A DNA stretch of 64,000 nucleotides from assembly GCF_009728935.1 (NCBI RefSeq), contig NZ_CP034235.1, positions 5,469,501 to 5,533,500 of the forward strand. Reading direction: 5' to 3'. The translations under genes and the position numbers were made by a program. Under the pieces are notes generated by a model that did no database searches, had not been told where the DNA came from, and was given only the letters and a program-made list of their open reading frames with translations. Shown one piece after another: positions 25,990 through 34,453 of the stretch (the stretch's first letter is position 1; each line of letters begins with the position of its first letter). This DNA is from Paenibacillus psychroresistens (GTDB taxonomy: Bacteria > Bacillota > Bacilli > Paenibacillales > NBRC-103111).

Positions 25990-27594
25990 CTAAATTTTTA
26001 AAGATGGGATTTCGCTTAAATTAATCCCAAATGTTGTCTTTACTTCAATATTTCCTTCCCAATCAACACTTATTCTTGCTATTAACTTTACTAAGATGCT
26101 TTTCAACTCCATAAATTCATCCTCTTCTTCATAATTAAGAGAGATAAGGTCATCAAGAGCATCTCTGACTTCTTCGTATAAATCCTCAATATCGTTCTTT
26201 TTTTGCTTCTTAACATTTAACTCCCCTAAGTGTTGCTCTAAGCCTTTTATTTCTTTCTCATATCGTTGTTTTTCAAAAGAATACTGGGCTTCGTCCATCT
26301 CTCCAAGCATCAGTAATTTCCTTGTTTCAAAAAGAAGTTCACGATATTTATCAATCTTCTTTTCAGTGTCAGTAATATACTTCATAGACTGATCAGCATC
26401 AATTAGAATCAATCCTTTATTTTGTTCGAACAAATTTAATAATGAGGTTTGACGACCTAAGATTTCTGATATGTTATTAATAAGTTCATCACGAAATGGC
26501 TTGTATGGTAGCCAAAAAGAATTATCGCAGCCAGTAGCGCCTTGTCGTCTTCGCTTAGAACACACCAAGTAGCGGTATTCTGTTGCTGCGCTTTTAGTTC
26601 TACCAGAGGTTGATTTCATACTTACCATGGCACATCCACAATGAGTACAAAAGATGATGCCAGCAAAAACGTTTTTTGATGCTCTAATACCACCTCGTTT
26701 ACCACCGCCACGAAATAAACGCATAGCCTGGACTTTCTGAAATAATTCATCTGCTATGATTGGTTCGTGTGTTTTTTCATTGCTACTCTCCCACTGGCTT
26801 TTATTGCGCTGCACCTGTTTCTTGCTGCGATCTGATAAATTATTAATGTCGTTATAAACTTTTGTCGTTTCATATTTACAAAATATATTTCTTCCAGTGT
26901 AAACTTGATTGGTCAATATCCTTTGAATACTCGATAATCCCCAAACTCCACCTTTATATGCAGCAATCTTTTTTTCATTCAAATAATTCACTATAGATTT
27001 ATCGCCCATATTATGGTTGATATATAAGTCGTAAATTAAATCCACTATACCTTTTGTTTTTTCGTCTGGAACAATCGTCTTGCGCTCACCAATTATTGTT
27101 TTTTTATATCCATATGCGGCGAATGAACCTGTGAAATTACCTTTCATTGCTGATTGTCGGATACCACGTTTTGAACTTAAACTAATTTGTTCACTTAATT
27201 TTTGGTTCACAGCACTGATAATTTGAAATTTTAACTCGTCATTATCAATGCGGGAATCATAACCTTCTTCAATACTAATTACTCTTATGTGTAGAGCATC
27301 TACAAGGATTCTCTTTAAGTTTAAAGAATCCAATGTGTCACGCGAAAACCTACTTAAACTGGCAAAAATAATAGTTCTAAATTTACCTTGTTTGGCTTCA
27401 GTAATAAGTCTTTGAATTTCCGTCCTAGCTACAATAGAAGTACCTGTATCGCGATCTTCATAAGTATAGAGGATTTGAAGACCGAGGATTCGAGCCTTCT
27501 CTTCACACAGCCCTTTCTGATGCTCTGGACTGTCCTTTTGAGAGTCTTTTGTTGTTGATACCCTTACATATAGGGCTGTAATGGATTCGTCCAT
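25990..27594 (-). CDS. Large serine recombinase, candidate integrase/excisionase for gerE
   Basis: This 534-residue large serine recombinase has a resolvase catalytic domain at residues 1-150 (ALYVRVSTTKD with nucleophile Ser-13; LSRFSRDTLD), a recombinase DNA-binding domain at about 155-290 (GSFAAYGYKK), a zinc ribbon (CTHC near 316, C...C near 345-356) and a coiled coil at ~400-470. This is the plan of SpoIVCA and SprA, which rejoin split sporulation genes by excising skin and SPbeta. ATG start with GGAGGGGAG upstream. It is the only intact site-specific recombinase in the element and lies beside an attachment-arm copy, so it is the best candidate for both integration into gerE and excision. 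I found no sigma-E or sigma-K promoter upstream. Confidence 0.9.
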   Translation of the reverse strand: MDESITALYVRVSTTKDSQKDSPEHQKGLCEEKARILGLQILYTYEDRDTGTSIVARTEIQRLITEAKQGKFRTIIFASLSRFSRDTLDSLNLKRILVDALHIRVISIEEGYDSRIDNDELKFQIISAVNQKLSEQISLSSKRGIRQSAMKGNFTGSFAAYGYKKTIIGERKTIVPDEKTKGIVDLIYDLYINHNMGDKSIVNYLNEKKIAAYKGGVWGLSSIQRILTNQVYTGRNIFCKYETTKVYNDINNLSDRSKKQVQRNKSQWESSNEKTHEPIIADELFQKVQAMRLFRGGGKRGGIRASKNVFAGIIFCTHCGCAMVSMKSTSGRTKSAATEYRYLVCSKRRRQGATGCDNSFWLPYKPFRDELINNISEILGRQTSLLNLFEQNKGLILIDADQSMKYITDTEKKIDKYRELLFETRKLLMLGEMDEAQYSFEKQRYEKEIKGLEQHLGELNVKKQKKNDIEDLYEEVRDALDDLISLNYEEEDEFMELKSILVKLIARISVDWEGNIEVKTTFGINLSEIPSLKI

Positions 27595-27634
27595 AACTCC
27601 CCTCCTCGTAAGCCAAGTTTACAAAAAAGAATGA

Positions 27635-27799
27635 TTACATTATTGCTCGTACGAATGACGGTATTTTTTTTGCTCTTATATGCGGATCAATGAAACCTGT
27701 TATATTTTGTATAATGGTTTGTTTAGCAAGATCATTTACTATTGCATCTAAACTACTCTCTCCGTAGTTAATGTTGATTCGAAAGGATTTTATTCGCAT
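27635..27799 (-). CDS. Small protein (54 aa) upstream of the recombinase, candidate directionality factor
   Basis: A short open frame begins with ATG preceded by GGGAGG ten bases upstream. It encodes a 54-residue protein starting MRIKSFRININ and ending PSFVRAIM. It ends 40 bp before the recombinase start in the same direction. No known motif is seen. In SPbeta, a 58-residue protein (SprB) sets the direction of the serine integrase. Size and position make this a candidate for the same role, but there is no sequence evidence beyond that. Confidence 0.55.
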   Translation of the reverse strand: MRIKSFRININYGESSLDAIVNDLAKQTIIQNITGFIDPHIRAKKIPSFVRAIM

Positions 27800-27883
27800 A
27801 AAAATTAGACCTCCCTAAATATCTGCTTAGTTATACATATTCGTACTGCGACGGATAGTATGTTGGATTACTTCAAAGTTAAT

Positions 27884-28111
27884 TTACCATCTCCATATTG
27901 TCACTACTGGTTCTGGTAAGTCGCCATATTCCCAATCTTCATGTTTAGGAATTTCAGTATCACGATAAATTTGTATAGTATTGACCATATGGATTACATA
28001 CCAGCTATTAATTTCATTTGCCATTTTATTACTTATATCTGGCATCTTCCAACAAATCAAATCGTTTTCCGGTTGGACGTATCGTTCTACGCAGTTTATT
28101 AGGGTCTCCAT
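27884..28111 (-). CDS. Hypothetical protein
   Basis: This 75-residue acidic, Trp-rich protein (ICWKMPDISNKMANEINSWY) has no signal peptide or known motif. ATG start with GGAGG 13 bases upstream, a long but usable spacing. It sits in the run of small genes between the secreted protein at 28140 and the recombinase, probably co-transcribed with them. Confidence 0.55.
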   Translation of the reverse strand: METLINCVERYVQPENDLICWKMPDISNKMANEINSWYVIHMVNTIQIYRDTEIPKHEDWEYGDLPEPVVTIWRW

Positions 28112-28139
28112 GTGTATTCTAAACCCTCCTTTTTATTAC

Positions 28140-28697
28140 CTACTTCTCATCCTTTGTTTTATCTACTTTCATATTAACACTAACCATTTTTGACCCATAT
28201 GATTCAGAGTATTGGACATCAAAATTTAATGGTTCTAAGATTTCACGGATTGGTACAAAATCGTCTGAAGTACCACTTACCACTACTACAATCATTCCGT
28301 AAGGCACATTAGAATTAATCACACCATTATTAACGAGATTGCCATATCTTTCTGCTAGAACTATATTACCTTTTCTTGAAAATTGAAGTGTTCTATTTGA
28401 TGCATCCTGTTTGTTGATTATATTAATGTCCTCTGGGAGTATTTGGAGCAGGATGGAAGTAGATACGTAAAGCTTATTTTTTAATAATAAAACTGGAATA
28501 TAAAGTATTTCATCGTTAACATAGGCGCAAATAAATGAAGAACTTGGGTTATCTTCATCACCATTAATTGTTGCTATCTGCTCGCTCCATGAAAATGAGA
28601 ATACTTCATTTAAACCTTCAGCATTTCCCTCAGCAAATACTTGTTGGTTGCCGTTTATCAAAAGAAATATTATTATCAGTGCTAATACTTTTTTCAT
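28140..28697 (-). CDS. Secreted copper-amine-oxidase-N-like domain protein
   Basis: This 185-residue protein has a signal peptide (MKKVLALIIIFLLINGNQQVFA). The mature part resembles the small copper-amine-oxidase N-terminal/stalk domain common in secreted Paenibacillus proteins (FVPIREILEPLNFDVQYSES). Such domains are wall-associated and usually lack enzymatic residues. ATG start with AGGGA upstream. It is unusual among the mobile-element genes around it and may be cargo acting at the cell surface. Confidence 0.6.
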   Translation of the reverse strand: MKKVLALIIIFLLINGNQQVFAEGNAEGLNEVFSFSWSEQIATINGDEDNPSSSFICAYVNDEILYIPVLLLKNKLYVSTSILLQILPEDINIINKQDASNRTLQFSRKGNIVLAERYGNLVNNGVINSNVPYGMIVVVVSGTSDDFVPIREILEPLNFDVQYSESYGSKMVSVNMKVDKTKDEK

Positions 28698-28837
28698 TCA
28701 GTATCACTTCCCTATTATTATTTTTGGTGTTTTGAATTGCTCATATAAACCAATAGATCCATTAAACGGTAGTAAATTACCTTAAGATTGCGTTTTTATT
28801 CAAGGACAAAATTAATTTATTAAATTAGTAACTCCAA

Positions 28838-28978
28838 CTAGTTCTCTTTCTCGTATTCTTCACTCCGAACTTCACCTTTACCATCGCAATTCCAACATTC
28901 AAGGTCACCTTCATTAAACGAGCTGTGGATATGACCTCTACCATCGCAAACATTACAATCTACTTTTTCTATAATCAT
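28838..28978 (-). CDS. Small DnaJ-type zinc-finger protein (46 aa)
   Basis: The ATG at 28978 is preceded by AGGAGGAG. The 46-residue product contains two CxxCxGxG-type motifs (CNVCDGRGH and CWNCDGKGE) 23 residues apart. This is the cysteine-rich zinc-finger pattern of DnaJ, found here alone. It probably folds around a single zinc ion. Function is unknown; binding to unfolded protein or nucleic acid is possible. The strong RBS and repeated motif make it a real gene. Confidence 0.75.
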   Translation of the reverse strand: MIIEKVDCNVCDGRGHIHSSFNEGDLECWNCDGKGEVRSEEYEKEN

Positions 28979-29233
28979 TTATTCTCCTCCTATAATCATT
29001 AATGGCAATTATTCTATTGAGCTTTTGAAACTAATATTTTTACATACCCCTTACTCATAATACATAGCCACAGATATAAGATTCAAAGCGTTTTAAACTG
29101 TGAAAACCTGCTCTTTCAGCTAAATTAACAGGTAATTATCAATTTCATTAATAGAAAATTAACTAATTTAATAACTGTCCATTAATTTTATAGTATTAAT
29201 TCAAACAGTGATTAACAGTAAAGTATCTACCGA

Positions 29234-29974
29234 TTAACTAGAGTTTAAAGGGTGTACTAGTACCCTTGCATTGGCTGTCCATTTGTTATCAACAATAAAA
29301 TCTTCGATATCAACCGCTCTACTTTGATAGAATGAAATTACATCTAATTGAATTGAACTAGGTATTCTATTATCTTGTTCATTAAGACTTTCTATTTCCT
29401 TCGATTTTCTTTTAGAGTGATTTAAAGAATCGAAAAATTTCTTTATGCGTTCCATTGTTGCACTTGTATGAATTGATAGATTTTCTGTATCCACTACTAA
29501 AAATCTGTTCACCTGTCCTTTCATAAACGCATCTAACATAGAAAGATCAATACCATTTTCATGAATCGTTTGATTACTTTCAAAACCAGATGTGTATGTA
29601 TCTCCTGTTGTAGGGTCTTGCTTTAAATCCAGCACCCATCTAACACGTGCCAAATCTATCCAGAGATGCGAGATACCTCTTAAATTTGAATCTTTAGATT
29701 GTGGGGACTTTCTCGTATATGCCGAATAGCCTCTAGATGTTAAGGAATATATCTTGCCTTGCTGCTCATGCAGGACATCAAGATATCCAAAATTTTTATA
29801 AAGGATGCGTAGCCTGCCTCGAATGTTATTTAAACTTCTAGTAGTAGAGGACGGAAGGAGTTTTTTGATATCCCCAGATTTCGCATGCCCAAACTGCTCT
29901 AGAATCCCCATAATTGAATTATCTAACTGATTAAGTTGCGTGAATTTGAGTGTTTTCTCCATTTTATTTTCCAA
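29234..29974 (-). CDS. Replic_Relax (replication-relaxation) family protein
   Basis: This 246-residue protein has an N-terminal winged-helix-like segment (IMGILEQFGHAKSGDIKKLL and RLRILYKNFGYLDV) followed by an alpha/beta domain. This matches the replication-relaxation family found beside FtsK-like genes in Gram-positive mobile elements. The start is TTG, with GGGAG upstream. It lies 15 bp after the FtsK-like gene, so the two are co-transcribed. The family is thought to process DNA for replication or transfer, but its activity is not well established. Confidence 0.7.
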   Translation of the reverse strand: MENKMEKTLKFTQLNQLDNSIMGILEQFGHAKSGDIKKLLPSSTTRSLNNIRGRLRILYKNFGYLDVLHEQQGKIYSLTSRGYSAYTRKSPQSKDSNLRGISHLWIDLARVRWVLDLKQDPTTGDTYTSGFESNQTIHENGIDLSMLDAFMKGQVNRFLVVDTENLSIHTSATMERIKKFFDSLNHSKRKSKEIESLNEQDNRIPSSIQLDVISFYQSRAVDIEDFIVDNKWTANARVLVHPLNSS

Positions 29975-29989
29975 AAGTATTCACTCCCC

Positions 29990-32212
29990 CTAAAATTTTG
30001 GTGTCCAGATGACTTCTTCATTAATTGACATTTTTAACTCTTCTTTTACCTCATATACTTTTCCTAATTGATATCCTATATAAGGGTTTGTCCAATGGTT
30101 TAGTACAATTTGTTTAAACTCATTAGAATCCATATATGGAGTTTTAAATACATATTCACTTGTAGCCCCAAGAGCAATAAACATACCCATGTAGTTAGTC
30201 GAAGGGATTTTCCTAAAGGCCCGATCATCTTTAAAAATCATTTCAGAACCTCTACTGTCTTGGCGACTAGACATTATTAATCCTAAATTTCTGCGGTTTG
30301 TTGCTCCACCTACAGATTCGGCATCTGGACTTTGTGTTATAAGGATTACATGGATTCCAAATGCTCCACCTTTTCTTAATAATTCACCTATATTATCACT
30401 AGACACTTTCGAAACTTCTTTATCGGAATGTTTCATAACAGTGGCGACTTCATCTACAAATACAAATACCCTGGGTAATTTATGCATGTTTGGATGATCT
30501 GTAACTTTCCGTTCATACTCGTGCAATGTCGTTACATGATGGTTTTTAAAAAGAATTGATCTTGCTGTCATTTCTTTTGTCAAAGCGGTACTGAAAGCTG
30601 GAAATTCTATAGGATCATCAATCATGCTATAACCTTTTGTTCTATAATGATTAAATTCAACCCCGTCTTTAAAGTCCGCAAAACACATCATGTATCCTTT
30701 TTCTTGGATCTGACGGATTATATTTTGTACATTACGGCTCTTTCCACTCCGAGTAATACCAACAATAGAAGCATGAGGCTGATTTATATAATCCCAGTAA
30801 ATAAAGCCTTTAATATCTCTACCCAGTAAGATTTGTCCATCTTTAGGATTTGGACAATCTCTATAATTGATCATAGAAGGAAGCTCTCTGTTAACAAGCT
30901 CTATCCCTGTATTTCCAATCCCTTGATAGTCAAAATGGATAAAATATACTCGCTTACATAGCTCAGATTCAATACTCGATTCGATTTTTTGATACATCTC
31001 AGAAGTGATACCTTTGATCTTCATAATATGAAGCTCAGTTCCTTCACCAGTATCAAGAACCTGTGGTGTTTCATATCTATCTGCATTTCTAGAAAAGTTG
31101 AAGGTTATTAATTTCTTCCATTCTGAATTCAATGGATTTACAAAAGCAGCCTGTTGTAAAGAACTTGATTGATTCGAAGCTAGAATGTTTTCAGCTACTG
31201 AATGCTCATCCTCTGATCGTTTGTAACGACTCAGTACAATCGCCACATCTCCGATTGACCTGTAATTTGCAATAATGTCTTGGATGTATAACCTTGTATA
31301 AGATTCGATTTTGGATGATGCTTTTTTAAGATCATTCTCATCCACACCACGGATGTTAAACAGGTGAATTTCTTCCGAATTATTTTCCTTTATATATTCA
31401 GGCACAAGGATTTTATTATCTGATAGCTTTAATATTTCCTTTAAAAAGTCACGCCAAATGTCACCAATTGGGTTGTCACTGAGTGGTTTTACTTCATATT
31501 TACTATTAGCATTTATTTTTGTAAATTGCCTGTCTCTCAAGCCATTGATCACATATGGATTTTCCTTTTTATAACAGACTTCTAACCAGTGATATGCATT
31601 TTTAAGTGAAGGTAATATTTTAGCTTCGAATGCTTCTTGAGTGAACAGACTATCTTTAGCAAAGATATCTAGTGCTTTGTTAGCGAAAAAAGTACCTTTG
31701 AAGAAACTTAGAATAATGCTAATGATTGGTGTAATTGATACCATAGTAGAGATCGCTGAATTAGATTCTGGTGGAGAAGAAAGCAATATTAGTTGTGTCA
31801 AAGGATATGAAATTAAAATAGCTGTAATAATTGTGATGATATTGTTCTTAAATGTATATCCCCCATAGCCCATGCCTATTGTTTGAAATTTACTTGGCAT
31901 GAAGTACGGAGATCTTGAATCAGTCACCTCCATAATAGTTTCAACATCTCTGACAATCTGCTTTTCTAACGATTCGTTATTCGTTTGCTTCACGAACGAT
32001 ATTTCTCCCCTTACCTTTTGTCCAGCTAAACTTTGTAGACGTTTTCCAGCTTCTTCTAAATAGTTTTTGCACTTATTTGTGTAAACACGTACTATGCGGT
32101 TTCGCTTGGATTGCTCTTCTTCATGGAACATAAAACATAAAATCATTGAAATTACTTTTACTGATTTTTGTAAATAAACTAGAACTCTTCCTAAATTCAA
32201 CTTTCTCACCAT
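29990..32212 (-). CDS. FtsK/SpoIIIE-like DNA translocase of the mobile element
   Basis: This 740-residue protein has membrane segments near residues 125-170 (NIITIITAILISYPLTQLIL and IIPISIILSF-like stretches). The C-terminal FtsK/HerA ATPase has Walker A GITRSGKS near 487 and Walker B VFVFVDEVA near 590. ATG start with GAGGAGG six bases upstream. In integrative conjugative elements of Gram-positive bacteria such proteins pump element DNA to a recipient or act as coupling proteins. No other conjugation-apparatus genes are present, so the element either transfers double-stranded DNA by FtsK alone, as actinobacterial elements do, or depends on a helper. The flanking genes (Replic_Relax and replisome organiser) share the operon. 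Confidence 0.85.
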   Translation of the reverse strand: MVRKLNLGRVLVYLQKSVKVISMILCFMFHEEEQSKRNRIVRVYTNKCKNYLEEAGKRLQSLAGQKVRGEISFVKQTNNESLEKQIVRDVETIMEVTDSRSPYFMPSKFQTIGMGYGGYTFKNNIITIITAILISYPLTQLILLSSPPESNSAISTMVSITPIISIILSFFKGTFFANKALDIFAKDSLFTQEAFEAKILPSLKNAYHWLEVCYKKENPYVINGLRDRQFTKINANSKYEVKPLSDNPIGDIWRDFLKEILKLSDNKILVPEYIKENNSEEIHLFNIRGVDENDLKKASSKIESYTRLYIQDIIANYRSIGDVAIVLSRYKRSEDEHSVAENILASNQSSSLQQAAFVNPLNSEWKKLITFNFSRNADRYETPQVLDTGEGTELHIMKIKGITSEMYQKIESSIESELCKRVYFIHFDYQGIGNTGIELVNRELPSMINYRDCPNPKDGQILLGRDIKGFIYWDYINQPHASIVGITRSGKSRNVQNIIRQIQEKGYMMCFADFKDGVEFNHYRTKGYSMIDDPIEFPAFSTALTKEMTARSILFKNHHVTTLHEYERKVTDHPNMHKLPRVFVFVDEVATVMKHSDKEVSKVSSDNIGELLRKGGAFGIHVILITQSPDAESVGGATNRRNLGLIMSSRQDSRGSEMIFKDDRAFRKIPSTNYMGMFIALGATSEYVFKTPYMDSNEFKQIVLNHWTNPYIGYQLGKVYEVKEELKMSINEEVIWTPKF

Positions 32213-32240
32213 ATTGAACCTCCTCGTATCTTCAATTAAC

Positions 32241-33101
32241 CTAGTTACGATATACCTCTCCAGTCATTTCAAGCATCACTTGCTCGTTTCTTAATGCTCC
32301 AATTAACCATTTCGAAAAGTTATGAATTTTGTTTTGCTTGAGCTGCTTACTACCTATGTCCATCACCTTGAAAAAGACATTTGCATCCACTTCTTCTAGT
32401 TCAATAGCCTTAACTATCTCTTTTGCAATGTCTAATGGTAGTTTATTTTGATAGATCTCCTCAATGAGCCAGTATTCTGATCTTGAAAGGGTCGTTTTCT
32501 CAAAAAAAAGAACTTTTCTTATATTTTTGCAATAAACATCCTTTTTCTCTTCTTCATCTTCATCTTCTTTTCTTTCTAAATCTTGTTCTAAATCTTGTTC
32601 TAAATCTAGTTCTAAATCTAGTTCTAAATCTAATGTGTGATTCCGTTGTGAAGCTGCGTGATTTGTCACACTATTTATTGCGTGACTGTCACGTGACACA
32701 TTTTCACTTGATTTTAAGGTTTTTTTACTTCGTTGCTTAAGCTTTCGCAACCTATTTTGTTCACGAATACGATCCAACCCCTCTATATTTTGGTATTCTT
32801 CCCAATTGGATATCTTGATAGATTCGCCTTCAAAATCTATCATTTTCAATCTCTTGAGTGTTTCTAATGCTAGTTTAACTATGTTCGGCTGTTTCCTTAA
32901 CTTGTGCGATAACATTTCCTGCGTATAGGGGATATTTTCAGTTAAAAATATCCATCCTGAAATATTTGTTTTACCAGCCAATGTAAGAAGACGAATCCAG
33001 ACAATTATTATTGCATCAGCTTCTGGAAGACTTAAAATAAAATCTAGTTTATCGTGTTCAAACATATCTGTTGTGATTTTTATCCACTTGACTTCACTCA
33101 T
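32241..33101 (-). CDS. Phage replisome-organiser-like replication protein
   Basis: This 286-residue protein has an N-terminal domain (VKWIKITTDMFEHDKLDFIL, then AIIIVWIRLLTLAGK) that is the winged-helix domain of phage replisome organisers. It binds the element origin and loads replication proteins. Residues ~155-185 form an acidic, low-complexity linker of LDLE/QDLE repeats encoded by 12-bp DNA repeats. ATG start with AGAGGAG upstream. It lies 28 bp before the FtsK-like gene. Its presence implies autonomous replication of the excised circle. Confidence 0.8.
   Translation of the reverse strand: MSEVKWIKITTDMFEHDKLDFILSLPEADAIIIVWIRLLTLAGKTNISGWIFLTENIPYTQEMLSHKLRKQPNIVKLALETLKRLKMIDFEGESIKISNWEEYQNIEGLDRIREQNRLRKLKQRSKKTLKSSENVSRDSHAINSVTNHAASQRNHTLDLELDLELDLEQDLEQDLERKEDEDEEEKKDVYCKNIRKVLFFEKTTLSRSEYWLIEEIYQNKLPLDIAKEIVKAIELEEVDANVFFKVMDIGSKQLKQNKIHNFSKWLIGALRNEQVMLEMTGEVYRN
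32575..32634 (-). repeat. Five tandem 12-bp repeats inside the replication gene, possible origin
   Basis: The unit TCTAAATCTTGT/TCTAAATCTAGT (plus-strand reading) occurs five times head to tail. In phage and plasmid initiators of this type the origin often lies as direct repeats inside the initiator gene. The repeats also encode the acidic LDLE linker, so a purely protein-level explanation remains open. Confidence 0.55.
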
Positions 33102-33133
33102 AGCGACTGCTCCTCTTTAACAAATAAATTGTT

Positions 33134-33298
33134 TCAGGTAAGTCCAAGTATATTTTCGAGAATTCGATCTGCCATTGAAATACCAGCATGAATACTTGCA
33201 TCTGCGGCTTGGTTTATAATGTGATCAAAATTATCATGGCTGATTAGAAATATAATCATTACAAAAATTCCAATGATAACAATAGTGAGTTTTTTCAT
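33134..33298 (-). CDS. Small single-pass membrane protein (54 aa)
   Basis: The 54-residue product starts at the ATG at 33298, with GGGGAGGGG upstream. It has one membrane segment (LTIVIIGIFVMIIFLI) and a short helical tail. The start overlaps the stop of the HTH gene before it (ATGA), so translation is coupled. Function is unknown. Confidence 0.65.
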   Translation of the reverse strand: MKKLTIVIIGIFVMIIFLISHDNFDHIINQAADASIHAGISMADRILENILGLT

Positions 33299-33525
33299 AA
33301 GATCCCCTCCCCTTTTCCCTGAAACCATTTAAAAAAAACGTCTTTTGAAATTTTGTAGTTTTTCCCAACTCTCACAGAGTGAAATTCCTTTCTCTGAAGT
33401 AATGCGTAAATCTGAGCTCTTGAAACTCTAAGGATTCGCTGAAGATCTGTAACATCTAAAGTAATACCTAATACAATAGGATCGTGAAATGATTCTTTTT
33501 TCTCTTTATCAACTGTATTCGTCAT
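33295..33525 (-). CDS. Excisionase-like helix-turn-helix protein
   Basis: This 76-residue protein has a MerR/excisionase-type winged helix (TDLQRILRVSRAQIYALLQR, then FHSVRVGKNYKISKDVFFKW). Proteins of this family bind element DNA as excisionases or small regulators. It is the first gene of the minus-strand operon that continues through the replication and FtsK genes, and it has a strong sigma-A-type promoter 39 bp upstream. Serine-integrase directionality factors are diverse, so this protein could also be the directionality factor. Confidence 0.75.
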   Translation of the reverse strand: MTNTVDKEKKESFHDPIVLGITLDVTDLQRILRVSRAQIYALLQRKEFHSVRVGKNYKISKDVFFKWFQGKGEGIL

Positions 33526-33563
33526 ATATTCACTCCCTTACAACTTTGTTATCGTTTGAGTGT

Positions 33564-33592
33564 ATACTACCACCTTTAAATCAAAGTGTCAA
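33564..33592 (-). promoter_or_regulatory. Sigma-A-type promoter of the element's core operon
   Basis: On the minus strand, TTGACA (33592-33587) and TAGTAT (33569-33564) are separated by exactly 17 bp. This drives the operon beginning with the excisionase-like gene. Confidence 0.8.
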
Positions 33593-33594
33593 TT

Positions 33595-33700
33595 AATACA
33601 ATTATAATATCTTTAAAATTATGTTAAAAACTTAATACAACAATATATCAATACAATACAATATTTCATCTTTATTACACTTATGTTATACTTGTAATAA
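33595..33700. promoter_or_regulatory. Shared operator region of the divergent regulator gene
   Basis: Four AATACAA motifs lie at 33595, 33634, 33650 and 33655, just upstream of the minus-strand -35. An inverted repeat TTATTACA (33672-33679) / TGTAATAA (33693-33700) straddles an extended -10 (TGTTATACT, 33684-33692) of the plus-strand gene at 33727. This layout suggests an autoregulated genetic switch. The binding protein is not identified. Confidence 0.6.
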
Positions 33701-33726
33701 CCCTTAAACAGAAAGGAATAGATTAA

Positions 33727-34293
33727 ATGACTCCTAATTTCCACATTTTCTATCTGGTCTTAAAACTGGGAACCCCAAATACAGAAGGTAAGATGTTGGA
33801 TTTTAAAGATCCAATATTGAAAGAAAATATCATAGATTCCGTAATGAAATTTAATTATGAATTTAACTATAAAAAAATCAAAATAGAGTCAATTTGCAGC
33901 AAGGAAATTAAGCTCTATTTAAAAATCGAAATTCATGAGTTACAAATAGGGAATAAAACATTCTCAGCAAGAGATATCTCTTTTTTTTCTAAACGATTGC
34001 AGGACGATCATGAATGGAGGAGATTCACAAGAGAAAAAAACAAACTACTTGTTGCTTCGATTTTTAATGAAGTTACCGAAACAAAATTATCCTACTTTGA
34101 AACAATGGACACTATACCTACAGAGGAACTTAATGATGAAGACATTACCATTTCTACCATGAGTGATTTAGAGGCAGTAACTGCTCTACAAGCATTAATT
34201 TCTATCTCCAATATCGGATCTGAAGAATCCAAGAAAATAAAGAAAAATGCTTTAGAAAAGATCAAAAAACTACTTGGAAATATCATTAACTAA
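33727..34293 (+). CDS. Putative regulator of the element, divergent from the core operon
   Basis: This 188-residue soluble protein is not one I recognise. It has a beta-rich N-terminal half and a lysine-rich C-terminal helix (EESKKIKKNALEKIKKLLG). ATG start with AAAGGA upstream and a good terminator after the stop. It is transcribed away from the excisionase/replication operon across a shared operator region, the usual position of the immunity repressor of such elements. No helix-turn-helix can be made out with confidence, so the role is inferred from position only. Confidence 0.6.
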   Translation: MTPNFHIFYLVLKLGTPNTEGKMLDFKDPILKENIIDSVMKFNYEFNYKKIKIESICSKEIKLYLKIEIHELQIGNKTFSARDISFFSKRLQDDHEWRRFTREKNKLLVASIFNEVTETKLSYFETMDTIPTEELNDEDITISTMSDLEAVTALQALISISNIGSEESKKIKKNALEKIKKLLGNIIN

Positions 34294-34320
34294 TTCAATA
34301 TCTACAAGTTAATACAACGA

Positions 34321-34359
34321 AAACAACCAACCTATGCTTAACTGGTTGGTTGTTTTTTG
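34321..34359 (+). terminator. Terminator after the putative regulator gene
   Basis: AACAACCAACC and GGTTGGTTGTT form a perfect 11-bp stem with an 11-base loop, followed by TTTTT. Confidence 0.9.
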
Positions 34360-34384
34360 TGTCATACCAATATCTACAAAGCTA

Positions 34385-34453
34385 TCATGGAAAAAAAGTT
34401 GCTCTGCTCAATATGTCAATTTCCAAGCCTATTACATCATCTTCATGATTCAT
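34385..34453 (-). CDS. Possible 22-residue peptide
   Basis: ATG at 34453 is preceded by AAAGGAGGGA. The frame encodes MNHEDDVIGLEIDILSRATF plus two residues and then stops. The RBS is strong, but the product is short and unrecognised. It could be a signalling or leader peptide, or chance. The rest of the 34294-34722 gap holds only two terminators. Confidence 0.3.
   Translation of the reverse strand: MNHEDDVIGLEIDILSRATFFP

Noticed and set aside
27595..27700. Sigma-E or sigma-K promoter for the large serine recombinase
   Set aside because: I looked for the CATAnnnT(A) patterns upstream and found none with a plausible -35. Timing of expression therefore cannot be read from the sequence.
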